From the NCBI GenBank assembly GCA_903856725.1, contig CAIOCT010000012.1, positions 1 to 40,311 of the forward strand: DNA of 40,311 nt, read 5' to 3'. The notes below the pieces were generated by a model. That model did not search any database. It was not told the DNA's origin and worked only from the letters and a program-made list of their open reading frames with translations. This document shows, piece by piece, positions 17,577 through 26,134 of the stretch (its first letter is position 1; every line of letters starts with the position of its first letter). A program made the translations under genes and the position numbers. This stretch comes from an uncultured Verrucomicrobiota bacterium (GTDB lineage Bacteria > Verrucomicrobiota > Verrucomicrobiia > Opitutales > Opitutaceae).

Positions 17577-19103
17577 TTAATAGACGTGTTCGTCCAGAAG
17601 CGCAAATAATTCGGCCTCAGTAATGCGCCTTTGCTGCATCGTATCACGCTCACGCAAGGTAAAGGTGTCGCCAGGTTTTTCGATCGTATCAAAATCGATG
17701 GTAACACACCAAGGGGTGCCCGCTTCATCTTGGCGCCGGTAGCGTTTACCGATCGCCCCCCCATCGTCGTAGAAAACCGCATATTTTCGCTTCAACTTGG
17801 TGTACAAGTCGCGTGCGCGGCCCACGAGAAGCTCTTTATTTTTAATGAGCGGAAGGACAGCCACTTTAAAGGGAGCAAGTCGGGGCGAGAGGCGCAGCAC
17901 GGTCCGTTGTTCAATGTTACCCTTTTCATCCGGTACGTCTTCGACCGCATAAGCGGCACAAAGCACAGCCAAAAGGATGCGATCTACACCCACGGCTGGC
18001 TCAATTACGTGGGGAACAAACTTTTTCTTCGTTGTTTCATCAAAAATCTCCTGGGGCTTACCGGACGCGGTGGCGTGTTGGGTTAGGTCGTAATTGCCGC
18101 GGGCGGCGATCCCCCAAAGCTCCTGCACACCGAAGGGATATTTAAACATGATGTCTACGGTGCCCCGAGAATAGAACGCCAACTTTTCCTTCGGGTGAGT
18201 GTAGCGAGAGAGGTGGCTATCAGGGAGGCCAACACTTTTTAGCCAGGTTTCACACCAGACAATCCACTCTTCGTGACATTTAGCCCAGTCGGCATCCTCG
18301 TGAATGAAATATTCCATTTCCATTTGCTCAAACTCTCGCGAGCGGAAAATGAAATTACGCGGGGTGATCTCATTGCGAAATGACTTACCAATTTGGGCGA
18401 TACCAAATGGTAATTTTACGCGCGTCGTATCAACGACGTTCTTAAAATCAACAAACATACCTTGGGCTGTCTCAGGCCGCAGGTAAGCAACGGAAGAGGC
18501 GTCGCTCATCGCGCCAACATTCGTTTGGAACATCATGTTAAACGCGCGCGGCGCGGTGAGGCTCCCGGGCTCGCCAGTGGCGGGAGAGGGAATTAGAGCA
18601 ATTTCAGCTTCTTGCGCCTCGGTAAAATCCTTTGGGGTGACGGGGGTGAGCGTGCCTTGAAGAGCTTTTTTCCGTTTAAAGGATTCAGCAGCTGACTGCA
18701 GGTCTTCCGTGGTCTTTTCGCTCTCCAAAGCAGAGACATAACCGACTATTTTTCCATCAACGATTACTGGAGAGAAAAAGAGTTGATCTGCGCGGTAGCG
18801 CATCTTGGAAACCTTACAATCAACGAGAGGATCAGTGAAGCCAGCGACGTGGCCAGAAGCCTCCCAAACTTTGGGGTGCATAATAATCGAGGATTCCAAG
18901 CCCACAATATCTTCGCGGCGGCGCACCATGTCATTCCACCAGCAGTCGCGAATATTTTTCTTAAGTTCAGCCCCGAGGGGACCGTAGTCGAAGAAACCGT
19001 TAAAGCCGCCGTAAATTTCGGAGGACGAATAAATAAAGCCCCGGCGTTTCGCGAGCGAGACGATGGCTTCCATGAGGTTAGTGGGTTCGACAGAGCTAGA
19101 CAT
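17577..19103 (-). CDS. glyS: Glycyl-tRNA synthetase, alpha2 (single-chain) type
   Basis: Class II synthetase charging tRNA-Gly with glycine, of the homodimeric type found in eukaryotes, archaea and part of bacteria, and not the alpha2beta2 GlyQ/GlyS type. Motifs seen: SSEIYGGFNGFFDYGPLG at the N-terminus, DIVGLESSIIMHPKVWEASGHVAGFTDPL, LRPETAQGMFVDF (motif-2 region), QIGKSFRNEITPRNFIFRSREFEQMEMEYF, and HVIEPAVGVDRILLAVL (motif 3 region), then the anticodon-binding domain ending near VTIDFDTIEKPGDTFTLRERDTMQQ. I start at the ATG at 19103 (MSSSVEPTNLM); a GTG at 19124 would add seven residues. It is the first gene of the minus-strand block and divergent from a hypothetical gene at 19207. Confidence 0.95.
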   Translation of the reverse strand: MSSSVEPTNLMEAIVSLAKRRGFIYSSSEIYGGFNGFFDYGPLGAELKKNIRDCWWNDMVRRREDIVGLESSIIMHPKVWEASGHVAGFTDPLVDCKVSKMRYRADQLFFSPVIVDGKIVGYVSALESEKTTEDLQSAAESFKRKKALQGTLTPVTPKDFTEAQEAEIALIPSPATGEPGSLTAPRAFNMMFQTNVGAMSDASSVAYLRPETAQGMFVDFKNVVDTTRVKLPFGIAQIGKSFRNEITPRNFIFRSREFEQMEMEYFIHEDADWAKCHEEWIVWCETWLKSVGLPDSHLSRYTHPKEKLAFYSRGTVDIMFKYPFGVQELWGIAARGNYDLTQHATASGKPQEIFDETTKKKFVPHVIEPAVGVDRILLAVLCAAYAVEDVPDEKGNIEQRTVLRLSPRLAPFKVAVLPLIKNKELLVGRARDLYTKLKRKYAVFYDDGGAIGKRYRRQDEAGTPWCVTIDFDTIEKPGDTFTLRERDTMQQRRITEAELFALLDEHVY

Positions 19104-19144
19104 GAGAGAGGCAACCGTTGCCACGCTAAGGGAAGGTGGTCAAT

Positions 19145-19159
19145 GCCGCGTTACGCGGC
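19145..19159. repeat. Short perfect inverted repeat in the glyS upstream region
   Basis: GCCGCG, a 3-nt spacer TTA, and CGCGGC form a perfect 6-bp palindrome in the divergent region between glyS and the gene at 19207. It could be a regulator-binding site or a weak hairpin. No U-run follows it in either direction, so it is not an intrinsic terminator. Confidence 0.4.
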
Positions 19160-19206
19160 TAACTTCACGCTTGCGGGGCGAGGCGGGCGGGTAACCGTGA
19201 CAAGTG

Positions 19207-19671
19207 ATGAAAGTTTCTTTTACGCCTAAAGAATATCGGCAACTCCTTGAGCTCGTCCACCTCGGGATGTGGGCGGTGACGGGTTATCAGGGCGAAGACA
19301 CCGCAGCAGCAAAGCGGTATTTTAATTTCGACCAAAAACTTCTCGAATTAGCGGCCGAGCAAGGTTGTGCCGACCTCGTAGAGAAAAACACCGACGGTAC
19401 CTTACAGCCCGCCCCTAAACTCGCGGAAGATGAACGGATTCGAGAAATTCAGAGTGAATTTCAAAATGATGCTTTTTGGCACGAAATCGTAGCGCGTTTA
19501 GCCGACCGTGATTTGGCGGGAGATCAAGCCAAGCGGACGATCGAGACACCAGGGGTTGAGCCGCCGCTCTCCACCGATGAACGCTTAAAAAAAATTGAAG
19601 ACCGTTACTGGAAGGAATTTGAGAAAAATGATCTAGCCAGCTTAGTGGTTTTACGCGGGGGGCGCGGATAG
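19207..19671 (+). CDS. Hypothetical protein
   Basis: 154 residues, not recognised; no signal peptide or membrane segment. It is charged and helical (FTPKEYRQLLELVHLGMWAV, later ERLKKIEDRYWKEFEKNDL), suggesting a cytoplasmic helical protein. The ATG at 19207 follows a GTG at 19204 in the same frame, and I prefer the ATG. It is divergent from glyS and ends 54 bp before the YceI gene. No function is proposed. Confidence 0.7.
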   Translation: MKVSFTPKEYRQLLELVHLGMWAVTGYQGEDTAAAKRYFNFDQKLLELAAEQGCADLVEKNTDGTLQPAPKLAEDERIREIQSEFQNDAFWHEIVARLADRDLAGDQAKRTIETPGVEPPLSTDERLKKIEDRYWKEFEKNDLASLVVLRGGRG

Positions 19672-19725
19672 GGCGGCACAAACATACAAAGCAGCGGTCT
19701 GAGAATATTCTACCCATTATTTATC

Positions 19726-20286
19726 ATGAAAAAAGTAACAATCTTCATTTTTGGTTTATTATTGCCGTTAGCCAGTTGGGCTGCCGATCACATTTTGAAA
19801 ATCGATCCCACGCGCACCTTCATCGACATCGATGTTAAAGCAACGGCGGGCTCTTTTACTGGGCACCTTGATGCTTATACAGCAGTAGTTAAAACAGACG
19901 ATGCCGGAAAAATTAAGAATGCAGTTTTCAGTTTTAATTTCGCAGATCTCAAAACCGGTAAGATCGACCGAGATGCCGCAATGTTAAAATGGCTAGGCGG
20001 TAATTTATTGGAGAGCCGTTTTGAAGTGGGGAATATTGCGCTGACGCCTGACGGGCAGGGGCAAGTCTCTGGTCGACTTACGATGCATGGGGTTGCTCAG
20101 CGGATCGAATTTCCGCTTAACGTATCAAAAACTAATGGGACCTATACAATTACCGGGGAAACCACGATCGATTATCGCTCGTGGGATTTAAAAATTATCC
20201 GAATGGCCTACATTGCCAAAGTTGATCCAGAAGTAAAAGTGCGCTTCAAGCTCACGGGCCAAATAGTCGATGAGAAGAAGAATTAA
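19726..20286 (+). CDS. YceI-family periplasmic protein
   Basis: 186 residues with a clear signal peptide (MKKVTIFIFGLLLPLASWAAD, likely cleaved after SWA) and a YceI-like lipocalin-type beta barrel: ILKIDPTRTFIDIDVKAT, GGNLLESRFEVGNIALT, GRLTMHGVAQRIEFPLNV and TTIDYRSWDLK. YceI proteins bind polyisoprenoid lipids in the periplasm. It precedes the ABC permease by 88 bp on the same strand and probably belongs with that group, together with the CcoN-like gene. Confidence 0.88.
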   Translation: MKKVTIFIFGLLLPLASWAADHILKIDPTRTFIDIDVKATAGSFTGHLDAYTAVVKTDDAGKIKNAVFSFNFADLKTGKIDRDAAMLKWLGGNLLESRFEVGNIALTPDGQGQVSGRLTMHGVAQRIEFPLNVSKTNGTYTITGETTIDYRSWDLKIIRMAYIAKVDPEVKVRFKLTGQIVDEKKN

Positions 20287-20374
20287 GTTTTGAGCTTAAT
20301 AGGCAGCCACGGTTTTGCCCCAACACAAAACCGACTGGCTTGTACTGAAAGAGAGTTTTGGTTTGATTGCTCGC

Positions 20375-21487
20375 ATGCGTTTTCTCGCGCTTATTTATAC
20401 TAATCTTCGGCGCCACAAGTTGCGTGCCTTGCTAGGTGTGGCAGGGATTAGCTTTGGTGTTGCGGCTATGCTTACAATCCTCGCGATCGTCCACGGCGCG
20501 ATAGGGATGTTTGAGCGAATCTTAGCGGTCGATAGTCAGTATTTGGTCTTTGAGAAGAATGTCTCCGATCTTTTTTTTAGCAGTGTCACCGAAGCTCAGT
20601 TGGTGGCTGTGCGAAAAATGCCACAGGTTGTTTCAGCTCAACCGCTCCTTTTTGGCATCGTTTCGGCCCCAGGGCATCCGATTATTACCTGCTTTGGGTT
20701 AGAGCCAGATAACACTCGATTAAGGAAGGCTAAGTGGCGAGTGGGTCGGGCAGAAGATTTTGGAAAAACTGAAAAGGGAATATGGCTCGGCGCACGCGCA
20801 GCAGATTTTTTAAAGGCTCACCACGGTCAAAAAATAGCGATCGGTAGTGGGGAGTTTGTCGTAGCGGGGATCATAACAACCGAAAATGGCTTTGAGGACG
20901 GCGGGGTATTTTTACCCTTAACGACCGCCCAGAAATTTTTCCACCGAGAGGGGTTTGCTTCCATTATAGCGATTAAGCTTCGTAATGAGGCTGCGGGGAT
21001 GGAATTTAAGCAGGCGGTTACAGCTGCGTACGGGGGGCTCATCGCCCTTGAAAACCGTGAATTTAATCAAAGCTACACGCAATTTCAGATACTTCATTTC
21101 ACCTCCTGGGCTATCAGTATTTGTGCCTGCCTACTTGGTGGATTGGGGGTCGCTAATACCATGTTGCTTTCTGTTTTTAGCCGTATTCGTGAGATCGCCG
21201 TTTTGCGGGTTTGTGGTTTTTCTTCCAATCAAGTTATCACTTTAATTTTTGGTGAAGCGCTAACTATTGCAATCGCGGGAGCCGGTTTGGGTTTAGCACT
21301 TGGCGCTACAACCCTAGCAGTGCTGAATCGCGCTCCACAATTCCAAGGTTATGTTCAGCCCACGCTTAACCCTGTTATGATTGGGGGAATTATTACGACC
21401 GCTATTATCACCGCCGTCGTTGGAGCTATTTATCCCGCTTGGTTTGCCGTTCACATTCAACCTATCGAGGCGCTGCGCTATGAATAA
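20375..21487 (+). CDS. ABC transporter permease, FtsX/MacB type
   Basis: About 370 residues. An N-terminal membrane helix (RRHKLRALLGVAGISFGVAAMLTILAIVHG) is followed by a periplasmic domain of about 200 residues and three C-terminal helices, with the FtsX core segments LLSVFSRIREIAVLRVCGFSSNQV and AIYPAWFAVHIQPIEALRYE. This MacB/LolCE-type topology, together with the ATPase gene downstream, indicates an ABC exporter that pulls substrates from or through the inner membrane. The preferred start is the ATG at 20375 (MRFLALIYTNLRRHK), because the permease topology begins there; a TTG at 20315 would add 20 residues without a membrane segment. The stop at 21485-21487 overlaps a small frame starting at 21480. 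Confidence 0.9.
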   Translation: MRFLALIYTNLRRHKLRALLGVAGISFGVAAMLTILAIVHGAIGMFERILAVDSQYLVFEKNVSDLFFSSVTEAQLVAVRKMPQVVSAQPLLFGIVSAPGHPIITCFGLEPDNTRLRKAKWRVGRAEDFGKTEKGIWLGARAADFLKAHHGQKIAIGSGEFVVAGIITTENGFEDGGVFLPLTTAQKFFHREGFASIIAIKLRNEAAGMEFKQAVTAAYGGLIALENREFNQSYTQFQILHFTSWAISICACLLGGLGVANTMLLSVFSRIREIAVLRVCGFSSNQVITLIFGEALTIAIAGAGLGLALGATTLAVLNRAPQFQGYVQPTLNPVMIGGIITTAIITAVVGAIYPAWFAVHIQPIEALRYE

Positions 21488-21602
21488 ACCGCCGCTACAC
21501 TTCACAATGGTTAGATTCATGCATTACCTAATCCTTAGCGGTCTATTCCATTCACCTGATTACACCATGCGGGATACTTTATTAATGGAGGGTGCTCATT
21601 GA
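21480..21602 (+). CDS. Possible 40-residue coupled small protein
   Basis: A 40-codon frame starts with ATG at 21480, overlapping the permease stop by 8 bp, and its stop TGA at 21600-21602 overlaps the ATPase start TTG. It has several Met codons and a short hydrophobic stretch (VRFMHYLILSGLF), with no known motif. The tidy overlaps at both ends suggest translational coupling, but the same coincidence could arise from a mutated or spurious stretch between two genes. Its protein is not recognised. Confidence 0.3.
   Translation: MNKPPLHFTMVRFMHYLILSGLFHSPDYTMRDTLLMEGAH
21587..21592 (+). promoter_or_regulatory. Strong Shine-Dalgarno for the TTG-initiated ATPase
   Basis: GGAGGT, 6 nt before the TTG at 21599. 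It is among the best ribosome-binding sites in the window and decides the start of the ABC ATPase, for which no nearby in-frame ATG exists. Confidence 0.75.
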
Positions 21603-22267
21603 GCGCCCCGTTGATAGTTGGGCGGGCGCTAATTAAAAATTATGAGGGCGGTCGCATTGCCGTGTTGGCTGGAGTAAATTTAGAGGTTCAAGCGGGTGAG
21701 ATGGTGGCATTATGGGGCGCCTCCGGTTCAGGGAAGAGCACCTTGTTGCATTTGTTGGGAGGCCTTGATGTTCCAGATGCCGGCGAGTTGACGGTCTGCG
21801 GTTTTGATCCTCGACGAGAAGCCCATCGCCAAATACTCCGCCGGCAGCACCTCGGGTTTATTTTTCAGCTCCATAATTTAATCCCTGATTTTACGGTGGC
21901 GGAAAACATGCAGGTCCCAGCGCTAGCGCTCGGCACGCCGCAGAAAAAAATTCAAGCGCGCGCACGCGAATTAGCTGAATTATTAGGCTTAAGCCATCGG
22001 CTTCATCATAGAATCCAAGATATTTCTGGCGGGGAGCGGCAACGAGCCGCGATTGGGCGGGCGTTGATGAATAGCCCACAATTACTATTAGCAGATGAGC
22101 CAACAGGTTCTCTAGATGAGGTAACTGGCGATCTTGTTTTCGGTTTATTAAAAAATCTCGTGAGAAATGCTGGGGTTACCGTGGTGTTAGCAACGCATGA
22201 ACGACGTTTAGCAGAACAATGCGATCGCAGGCTCCACGTGCGTCAGGGGCAGATAGAATGTCTATGA
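21599..22267 (+). CDS. ABC transporter ATP-binding protein, LolD/MacB type
   Basis: 222 residues with Walker A GASGSGKST (40-48), Q-loop in FQLHNL (about 90), signature SGGER (143-147), Walker B LLLADEP (162-168), and switch His in LATHERR (near 200). Its best match by eye is the LolD/MacB ATPase class, which pairs with FtsX-type permeases such as the gene upstream. The start is TTG, set by a GGAGGT site 6 nt upstream. The stop at 22265-22267 overlaps the next gene, whose ATG at 22264 sits in an ATGA junction. It probably energises lipid or lipoprotein export needed by the neighbouring respiratory-like membrane proteins; the substrate is unknown. Confidence 0.93.
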   Translation: MSAPLIVGRALIKNYEGGRIAVLAGVNLEVQAGEMVALWGASGSGKSTLLHLLGGLDVPDAGELTVCGFDPRREAHRQILRRQHLGFIFQLHNLIPDFTVAENMQVPALALGTPQKKIQARARELAELLGLSHRLHHRIQDISGGERQRAAIGRALMNSPQLLLADEPTGSLDEVTGDLVFGLLKNLVRNAGVTVVLATHERRLAEQCDRRLHVRQGQIECL

Positions 22268-23493
22268 ATCCGCTGGTCTCCAAGGCGGTGCGGCGCCACA
22301 GCTTGGCTTGGCTAGTTGCCGCCAATGGGGTCGGGGTATTATTGGCTGCGTTGCTTATTTGGCCTGACTTAAATGATCTACTGGCCCCATTAACTTACGG
22401 CCGCTGGATTCCATTACATCTTAATGGCCATCTTTATGGTTGGGGGGCTTTGCCGTTAGTGGGGGCACTTTTTAAGTTTTATTTACCAGAGGATGCATCA
22501 TCAGCCCATGGCGCGCGTTTCGCATTGTGGGTATGGTCAGGGGCTTTGCTTTATGGATGCCTTACTTGGCTCGCAGGACATACCAGCGGAAAAATATTTC
22601 TCGATTGGCAGGGTGGGGCGCGCTGGGGTTGGTCCTTCGCGTTATTTTTTCTTTGGCTTATCCTTTTTCGCCAAGCACGGCGCCCACTTTCGCGCAGCGC
22701 CCAAGGATTGTTGGGTTTATTGTTGTTGATTCCCTTTTTACTTTATTGGGTGGCTGGAGCTACAGTATATCCGGCCATTAACCCACACAGCGGTGGTGCG
22801 ACTGGGGCTAGTTTACTCGGTTCCACCTTAGGGGTTGTCGCCATGTTTGGCGCCCTCCCTTGGTTGCTTCGTTTAGAGGTTAAAGCTGGTCAGCGGCCTT
22901 GGCGTATTTATCTGGCTGCTTTTGCACTTACATCATCGGTTTATGCTGGAATTGGTCATGGAGCCGCTTCACATCACCGGCCGGACCAGATTATAGGGCT
23001 CAGCTGTCTGCTTGCCTGGATTCCATTGGTTTGGTCTTACGCGCGGGCTTTTAAATGGAGGCCCGGTTCAGGCCGTTGGCTCACCGCCGCCTTTTGTTGG
23101 TGGGTGCTGCTTGTGATCACAGGGCTATTAATTTTTTTACCAGAAATATCTGAGCGGTTAAAATTTACCAATGCGCTCGTTGCACACTCACACCTCGCCA
23201 TGGCTGGACTGATTACTAGTTTTCACTTGGTGATTTTGCTTAATCTTGCACCGGCTCGATCACCGCAGGTTTGGTCTTTTTGGGCCTGGCAATTAGGTTG
23301 TTTGCTGCAAGTGGCACTTCTTTTCTGGCTGGGATGGCAGGAGGGCCTTGACCCCGCTATTCTTTATTTGCGGGGAGGATTAACTGACTGGGTCTATGGA
23401 TTGCGTTTAATTATTGGATTAGTAATGTTCGTCTCCTCGTTCGTGTGGTTAACTGATATGGGCCGAACAATCGATGCAGACCAAAACCATTAA
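22258..23493 (+). CDS. CcoN-like haem-copper oxidase subunit I homologue
   Basis: 411 residues with about 12 membrane helices. Segments align by eye with cbb3 oxidase subunit I: YGRWIPLHLNGHLYGW (His54, low-spin haem), GHTSGKIFLDW, NPHSGGATG (His177, CuB), VYAGIGHGAASHHRPDQ (Tyr229, His234) and LVAHSHLAMAG (His310 and His312, the two haem ligands). The active-site HH pair of CcoN appears as His234 followed by Gly, with an extra HH at 239-240, so one CuB ligand may have moved or been lost. The ATG at 22258 has AGGGG 8 nt upstream; ATG at 22264 is the alternative. It overlaps the ATPase upstream and the membrane protein downstream. No CcoO or CcoP lies beside it; the CcoO-like fusion is at 31462. 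Terminal oxidase, NO reductase or a non-catalytic relative are all possible. Confidence 0.78.
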   Translation: MSMNPLVSKAVRRHSLAWLVAANGVGVLLAALLIWPDLNDLLAPLTYGRWIPLHLNGHLYGWGALPLVGALFKFYLPEDASSAHGARFALWVWSGALLYGCLTWLAGHTSGKIFLDWQGGARWGWSFALFFLWLILFRQARRPLSRSAQGLLGLLLLIPFLLYWVAGATVYPAINPHSGGATGASLLGSTLGVVAMFGALPWLLRLEVKAGQRPWRIYLAAFALTSSVYAGIGHGAASHHRPDQIIGLSCLLAWIPLVWSYARAFKWRPGSGRWLTAAFCWWVLLVITGLLIFLPEISERLKFTNALVAHSHLAMAGLITSFHLVILLNLAPARSPQVWSFWAWQLGCLLQVALLFWLGWQEGLDPAILYLRGGLTDWVYGLRLIIGLVMFVSSFVWLTDMGRTIDADQNH

Positions 23494-23893
23494 TCAATTG
23501 GCGGCTGGGCTATCCTTGATAGCGGGGGCGCTCGATTTTTGCACAGGGTTCGTCTTAGTCGTGGCTCCTGCGCTGATGTTACACTTGATGGGGGTTAAGG
23601 AAGTTTATGGAGATTTGGTTTATCTCCGCTTTGTGGGCGCCTTTGTTTTTGCCGTCGGCACGAGTTATTTGTGGGCTTGGCGAGGTTGGCGATTGACCGG
23701 AAAGGCGACGCTGCTCCGCGCCACGCTAGAAATAACCATCATCTTTCGGTTAGCGGCTGGCACATTTGCCGCTTGGGCTATCTTACGTGGTTGGTTGGTG
23801 CCTGCTTGGGCAAGTGTCACCCTTACCGATTTTGGTTTGGCCTTAACCCAGGGGTGGTTGCTTCGGCGGGGCGCTTTTTTATTAAACGAATAA
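23474..23893 (+). CDS. Four-helix membrane protein overlapping the CcoN-like gene
   Basis: 139 residues with four membrane helices (about 8-36, 48-66, 83-103 and 108-130). No His/Met-rich metal site is visible. Its ATG lies 20 bp inside the end of the CcoN-like gene, so the two are translationally coupled and probably act together. It might be a small accessory subunit of the oxidase-like complex, in the way CcoQ is for cbb3, but the sequence gives no direct link. Not recognised. Confidence 0.8.
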   Translation: MQTKTINQLAAGLSLIAGALDFCTGFVLVVAPALMLHLMGVKEVYGDLVYLRFVGAFVFAVGTSYLWAWRGWRLTGKATLLRATLEITIIFRLAAGTFAAWAILRGWLVPAWASVTLTDFGLALTQGWLLRRGAFLLNE

Positions 23894-23973
23894 CCGTTTA
23901 ATCGGTTCGTGCGGCTAAGGCATAGCCAGCGGACTTCACGCGGTGATCCTCGGCCGGCTTACGGCCGCAGTCT

Positions 23974-23998
23974 CAGTTCGGGGAAGGGACCCGGACTG
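23974..23998 (+). terminator. Candidate terminator between convergent operons
   Basis: CAGTTCGGG, a 7-nt loop and CCCGGACTG form a stem with 8 of 9 pairs, followed by AATTATTTCTTT. A second palindrome with two CGGCCG arms lies at 23951-23967. It probably ends the plus-strand group at 23893, where it meets the his operon stop at 24001. The U-run is imperfect. Confidence 0.45.
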
Positions 23999-24000
23999 AA

Positions 24001-24612
24001 TTATTTCTTTGGTGCGTGGCGCTTTTCAAGAACAGCCACTGCTGCATTAAGTGAAAGTTTTTTAACACGCAGCAAAACAATCAGATGATAAAGCAGGTCC
24101 GCCGCTTCGCCGGTGAATTCTTTTTGATTAGTCCCGAGCGCGGCTAAAGCGGTTTCGACGCCTTCTTCACCCACTTTTTGCGCGCAACGCGTTACGCCTT
24201 CTTTTGCTAAGCGGACCGTATAACTTTGTTTATCACCGCTCTTAATTCGATCGGCCACTAGTTGGTCGAGGTGCGCCAGAAATCCAATGCCGGTAGCCCC
24301 GTGGTCGCCGAAGCAACTGGGCGTGTCGCGGTGGCAGGTGGGGCCATCGGGACGGGCGGCGATAAGGATAGTGTCATGATCGCAGTCGACCTGAAGGCTG
24401 ACGAGGTGGAGAAAGTTTTTTGACGACTCGCCCTTGGTCCAGAGCCGTTGCTTACTGCGACTGAAGAAAGTGACGCGTTTGGTCTTTATTGTTTTTTTCA
24501 GAGCCGCTGCGTTCATGTAGCCCAACATGAGTACTTGCAGAGTAGCGGCGTCTTGCACGATGGCGGGCACGAGTCCGGCGTCTTTTTTCCAATCAATCTT
24601 AGGGAGTTTCAT
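24001..24612 (-). CDS. hisIE: HisIE: phosphoribosyl-AMP cyclohydrolase / phosphoribosyl-ATP pyrophosphatase
   Basis: Bifunctional enzyme for the second and third steps of histidine synthesis: it hydrolyses phosphoribosyl-ATP to phosphoribosyl-AMP and then opens the ring. The N-terminal HisI domain has the zinc cysteines Cys77 (VDCDHD), Cys93 and Cys100 ([12 protein letters not shown]). The C-terminal HisE domain (about 108-200) has [13 protein letters not shown] and the helical [13 protein letters not shown]. Its start overlaps the hisF stop by 4 bp (ATGA). It is the last gene of the his operon, as in enterobacteria. Confidence 0.95.
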   Translation of the reverse strand: MKLPKIDWKKDAGLVPAIVQDAATLQVLMLGYMNAAALKKTIKTKRVTFFSRSKQRLWTKGESSKNFLHLVSLQVDCDHDTILIAARPDGPTCHRDTPSCFGDHGATGIGFLAHLDQLVADRIKSGDKQSYTVRLAKEGVTRCAQKVGEEGVETALAALGTNQKEFTGEAADLLYHLIVLLRVKKLSLNAAVAVLEKRHAPKK

Positions 24613-25376
24613 GGGCGGATAGAGAGGTTGTCAGTGATCAGTTGCTTTTTTAAGTGGGAAATTTTGATGGTGCCTTTATGGAAAACGGACGCGGCCAGAG
24701 CGCCATCAACACCAGCTTCGCGAAAAACATCTCGGAAATGTTCCGGAGTACCGGCGCCGCCGGACGCGACGAGCGGAATAGTTAGGACAGCCCGCACGAG
24801 CTTCAATTGGGCGAGATCATAACCCTGGCGCATGCCGTCTTGGTTCATGCAATTCAGAACGACTTCGCCGGCGCCGAGCCGTTGCGCTTCACGGGCCCAG
24901 TCGACGGTGCGCCAGCGGGTAGCCTGTGTCTTGTCAGGGTCTCCCGTGTACTGTTTCACAAAGTAATCACCCGTTTCTTGGCGGCTATCGATACCAACCA
25001 CGACGCATTGGGATCCGAATTCGTGGGCTAGTTCTGTAATTAAGGCCGGGCTTTCTAAAGCCGGCGAGTTGATCGAAATTTTATCGGCACCGCCGTGGAG
25101 AATTTGGCGGGCGCCTTCAAGGGAGCGAATACCTCCCGCAACACAAAAAGGAATATCAAGGACACGCGCGACGCGGGTGACCCAATCAGTGGAGACAGTT
25201 CGCCCGTCACTGCTTGCGGTAATATCATAAAAAACCAATTCATCTGCGCCTTCATCACGGTAACGTTGGGCGAGCTCAATAATATCGCCGACGACCTCAT
25301 GATCGCGAAATTGGGTGCCTTTGACCACTTGACCGGCGCGTACATCTAAACAGGGAATAATTCGCCGGGCTAGCAT
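24609..25376 (-). CDS. hisF: Imidazole glycerol phosphate synthase cyclase subunit HisF
   Basis: TIM-barrel subunit that makes imidazole glycerol phosphate and AICAR from PRFAR, using ammonia from HisH. The catalytic pair is in canonical positions: Asp11 (PCLDVRAG) and Asp130 (VVGIDSRQ). The phosphate-binding [10 protein letters not shown] and [11 protein letters not shown] loops are present. Length (255) is normal. Overlaps hisIE by 4 bp and hisA by 7 bp. Confidence 0.97.
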   Translation of the reverse strand: MLARRIIPCLDVRAGQVVKGTQFRDHEVVGDIIELAQRYRDEGADELVFYDITASSDGRTVSTDWVTRVARVLDIPFCVAGGIRSLEGARQILHGGADKISINSPALESPALITELAHEFGSQCVVVGIDSRQETGDYFVKQYTGDPDKTQATRWRTVDWAREAQRLGAGEVVLNCMNQDGMRQGYDLAQLKLVRAVLTIPLVASGGAGTPEHFRDVFREAGVDGALAASVFHKGTIKISHLKKQLITDNLSIRP

Positions 25377-26134
25377 GCGAGGGCCTCCGCTAAAGTAAAT
25401 TTATGCTCATAAAGTGCGCGGCCCACAATCGCCCCAGCACTGCCGGTGGTTTTTAGTAGCCGCAAATCCTCTAAAGAAGCCACTCCGCCGGAGGCTTGAA
25501 TATGCAGGGTCGGAAATTTTTTCACAAGCTGTGCATAGAGGGCGGAGTTGGGTCCAGATAATTTCCCGTCGCGGCTGATATCCGTGCAAAGAATGTGCCG
25601 GAGCCCAGCGGGGAGGAATCGGTTGATGAAATCATCCAGCGCCAACCCCGTGCTTTCTTGCCAACCTGCTGCTGCCACGCGGGGGATGCCGGCTTCATCA
25701 AGGCGTACATCAGGCGCTAAAATAATTTGCTCAGGTCCAAATTGTTGGAGCCATTCAGTCACTCGTTCTGGTTGTTTGGCGGCGAGGCTACCAATAATGA
25801 CACGGTGTGCACCCGCGCTGAGTAAGGCAGTAATTTGGGCGGCTTCGCGAATCCCGCCGCCGGTTTGCACTTTAAGCTTACTCCCTTGGGCGAGTTGCTC
25901 CACGAGGGCCGTTTGGCGTTTGGCGGGGTCTTTTGCGCCATCGAGATCAACGACGTGTAGCCATGTAGCGCCGGCCGCGGCAAAGTCTTGCGCGACGGCG
26001 ACCGGATCATGGCCATAGGTTTTTTCTTGATCGAATTTACCTTCGGTCAAGCGCACGACACGTCCGCCGCGTAAATCAATAGCGGGATAGATAATCATGT
26101 TTGGTCGCGGTGGGACCGGTTTGGGAAAACTCAT
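25370..26134 (-). CDS. hisA: Phosphoribosylformimino-AICAR ribotide isomerase HisA
   Basis: TIM-barrel Amadori isomerase converting ProFAR to PRFAR. The N-terminal catalytic Asp is in [14 protein letters not shown], the second in [11 protein letters not shown], with phosphate loops QTGGGIREA and [12 protein letters not shown]. Two starts are possible. ATG at 26134 makes an ATGA overlap with the hisH stop, favouring coupling. ATG at 26098 ([12 protein letters not shown]) gives the canonical Asp8 numbering and drops a 12-residue Pro-rich extension. I record the longer form for its coupling to hisH. Confidence 0.95.
   Translation of the reverse strand: MSFPKPVPPRPNMIIYPAIDLRGGRVVRLTEGKFDQEKTYGHDPVAVAQDFAAAGATWLHVVDLDGAKDPAKRQTALVEQLAQGSKLKVQTGGGIREAAQITALLSAGAHRVIIGSLAAKQPERVTEWLQQFGPEQIILAPDVRLDEAGIPRVAAAGWQESTGLALDDFINRFLPAGLRHILCTDISRDGKLSGPNSALYAQLVKKFPTLHIQASGGVASLEDLRLLKTTGSAGAIVGRALYEHKFTLAEALAC

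Noticed and set aside
21381-21479. Extension of the small frame upstream into the permease gene
   Set aside because: The upstream part only shadows the permease in another frame; only the ATG at 21480 is placed sensibly.
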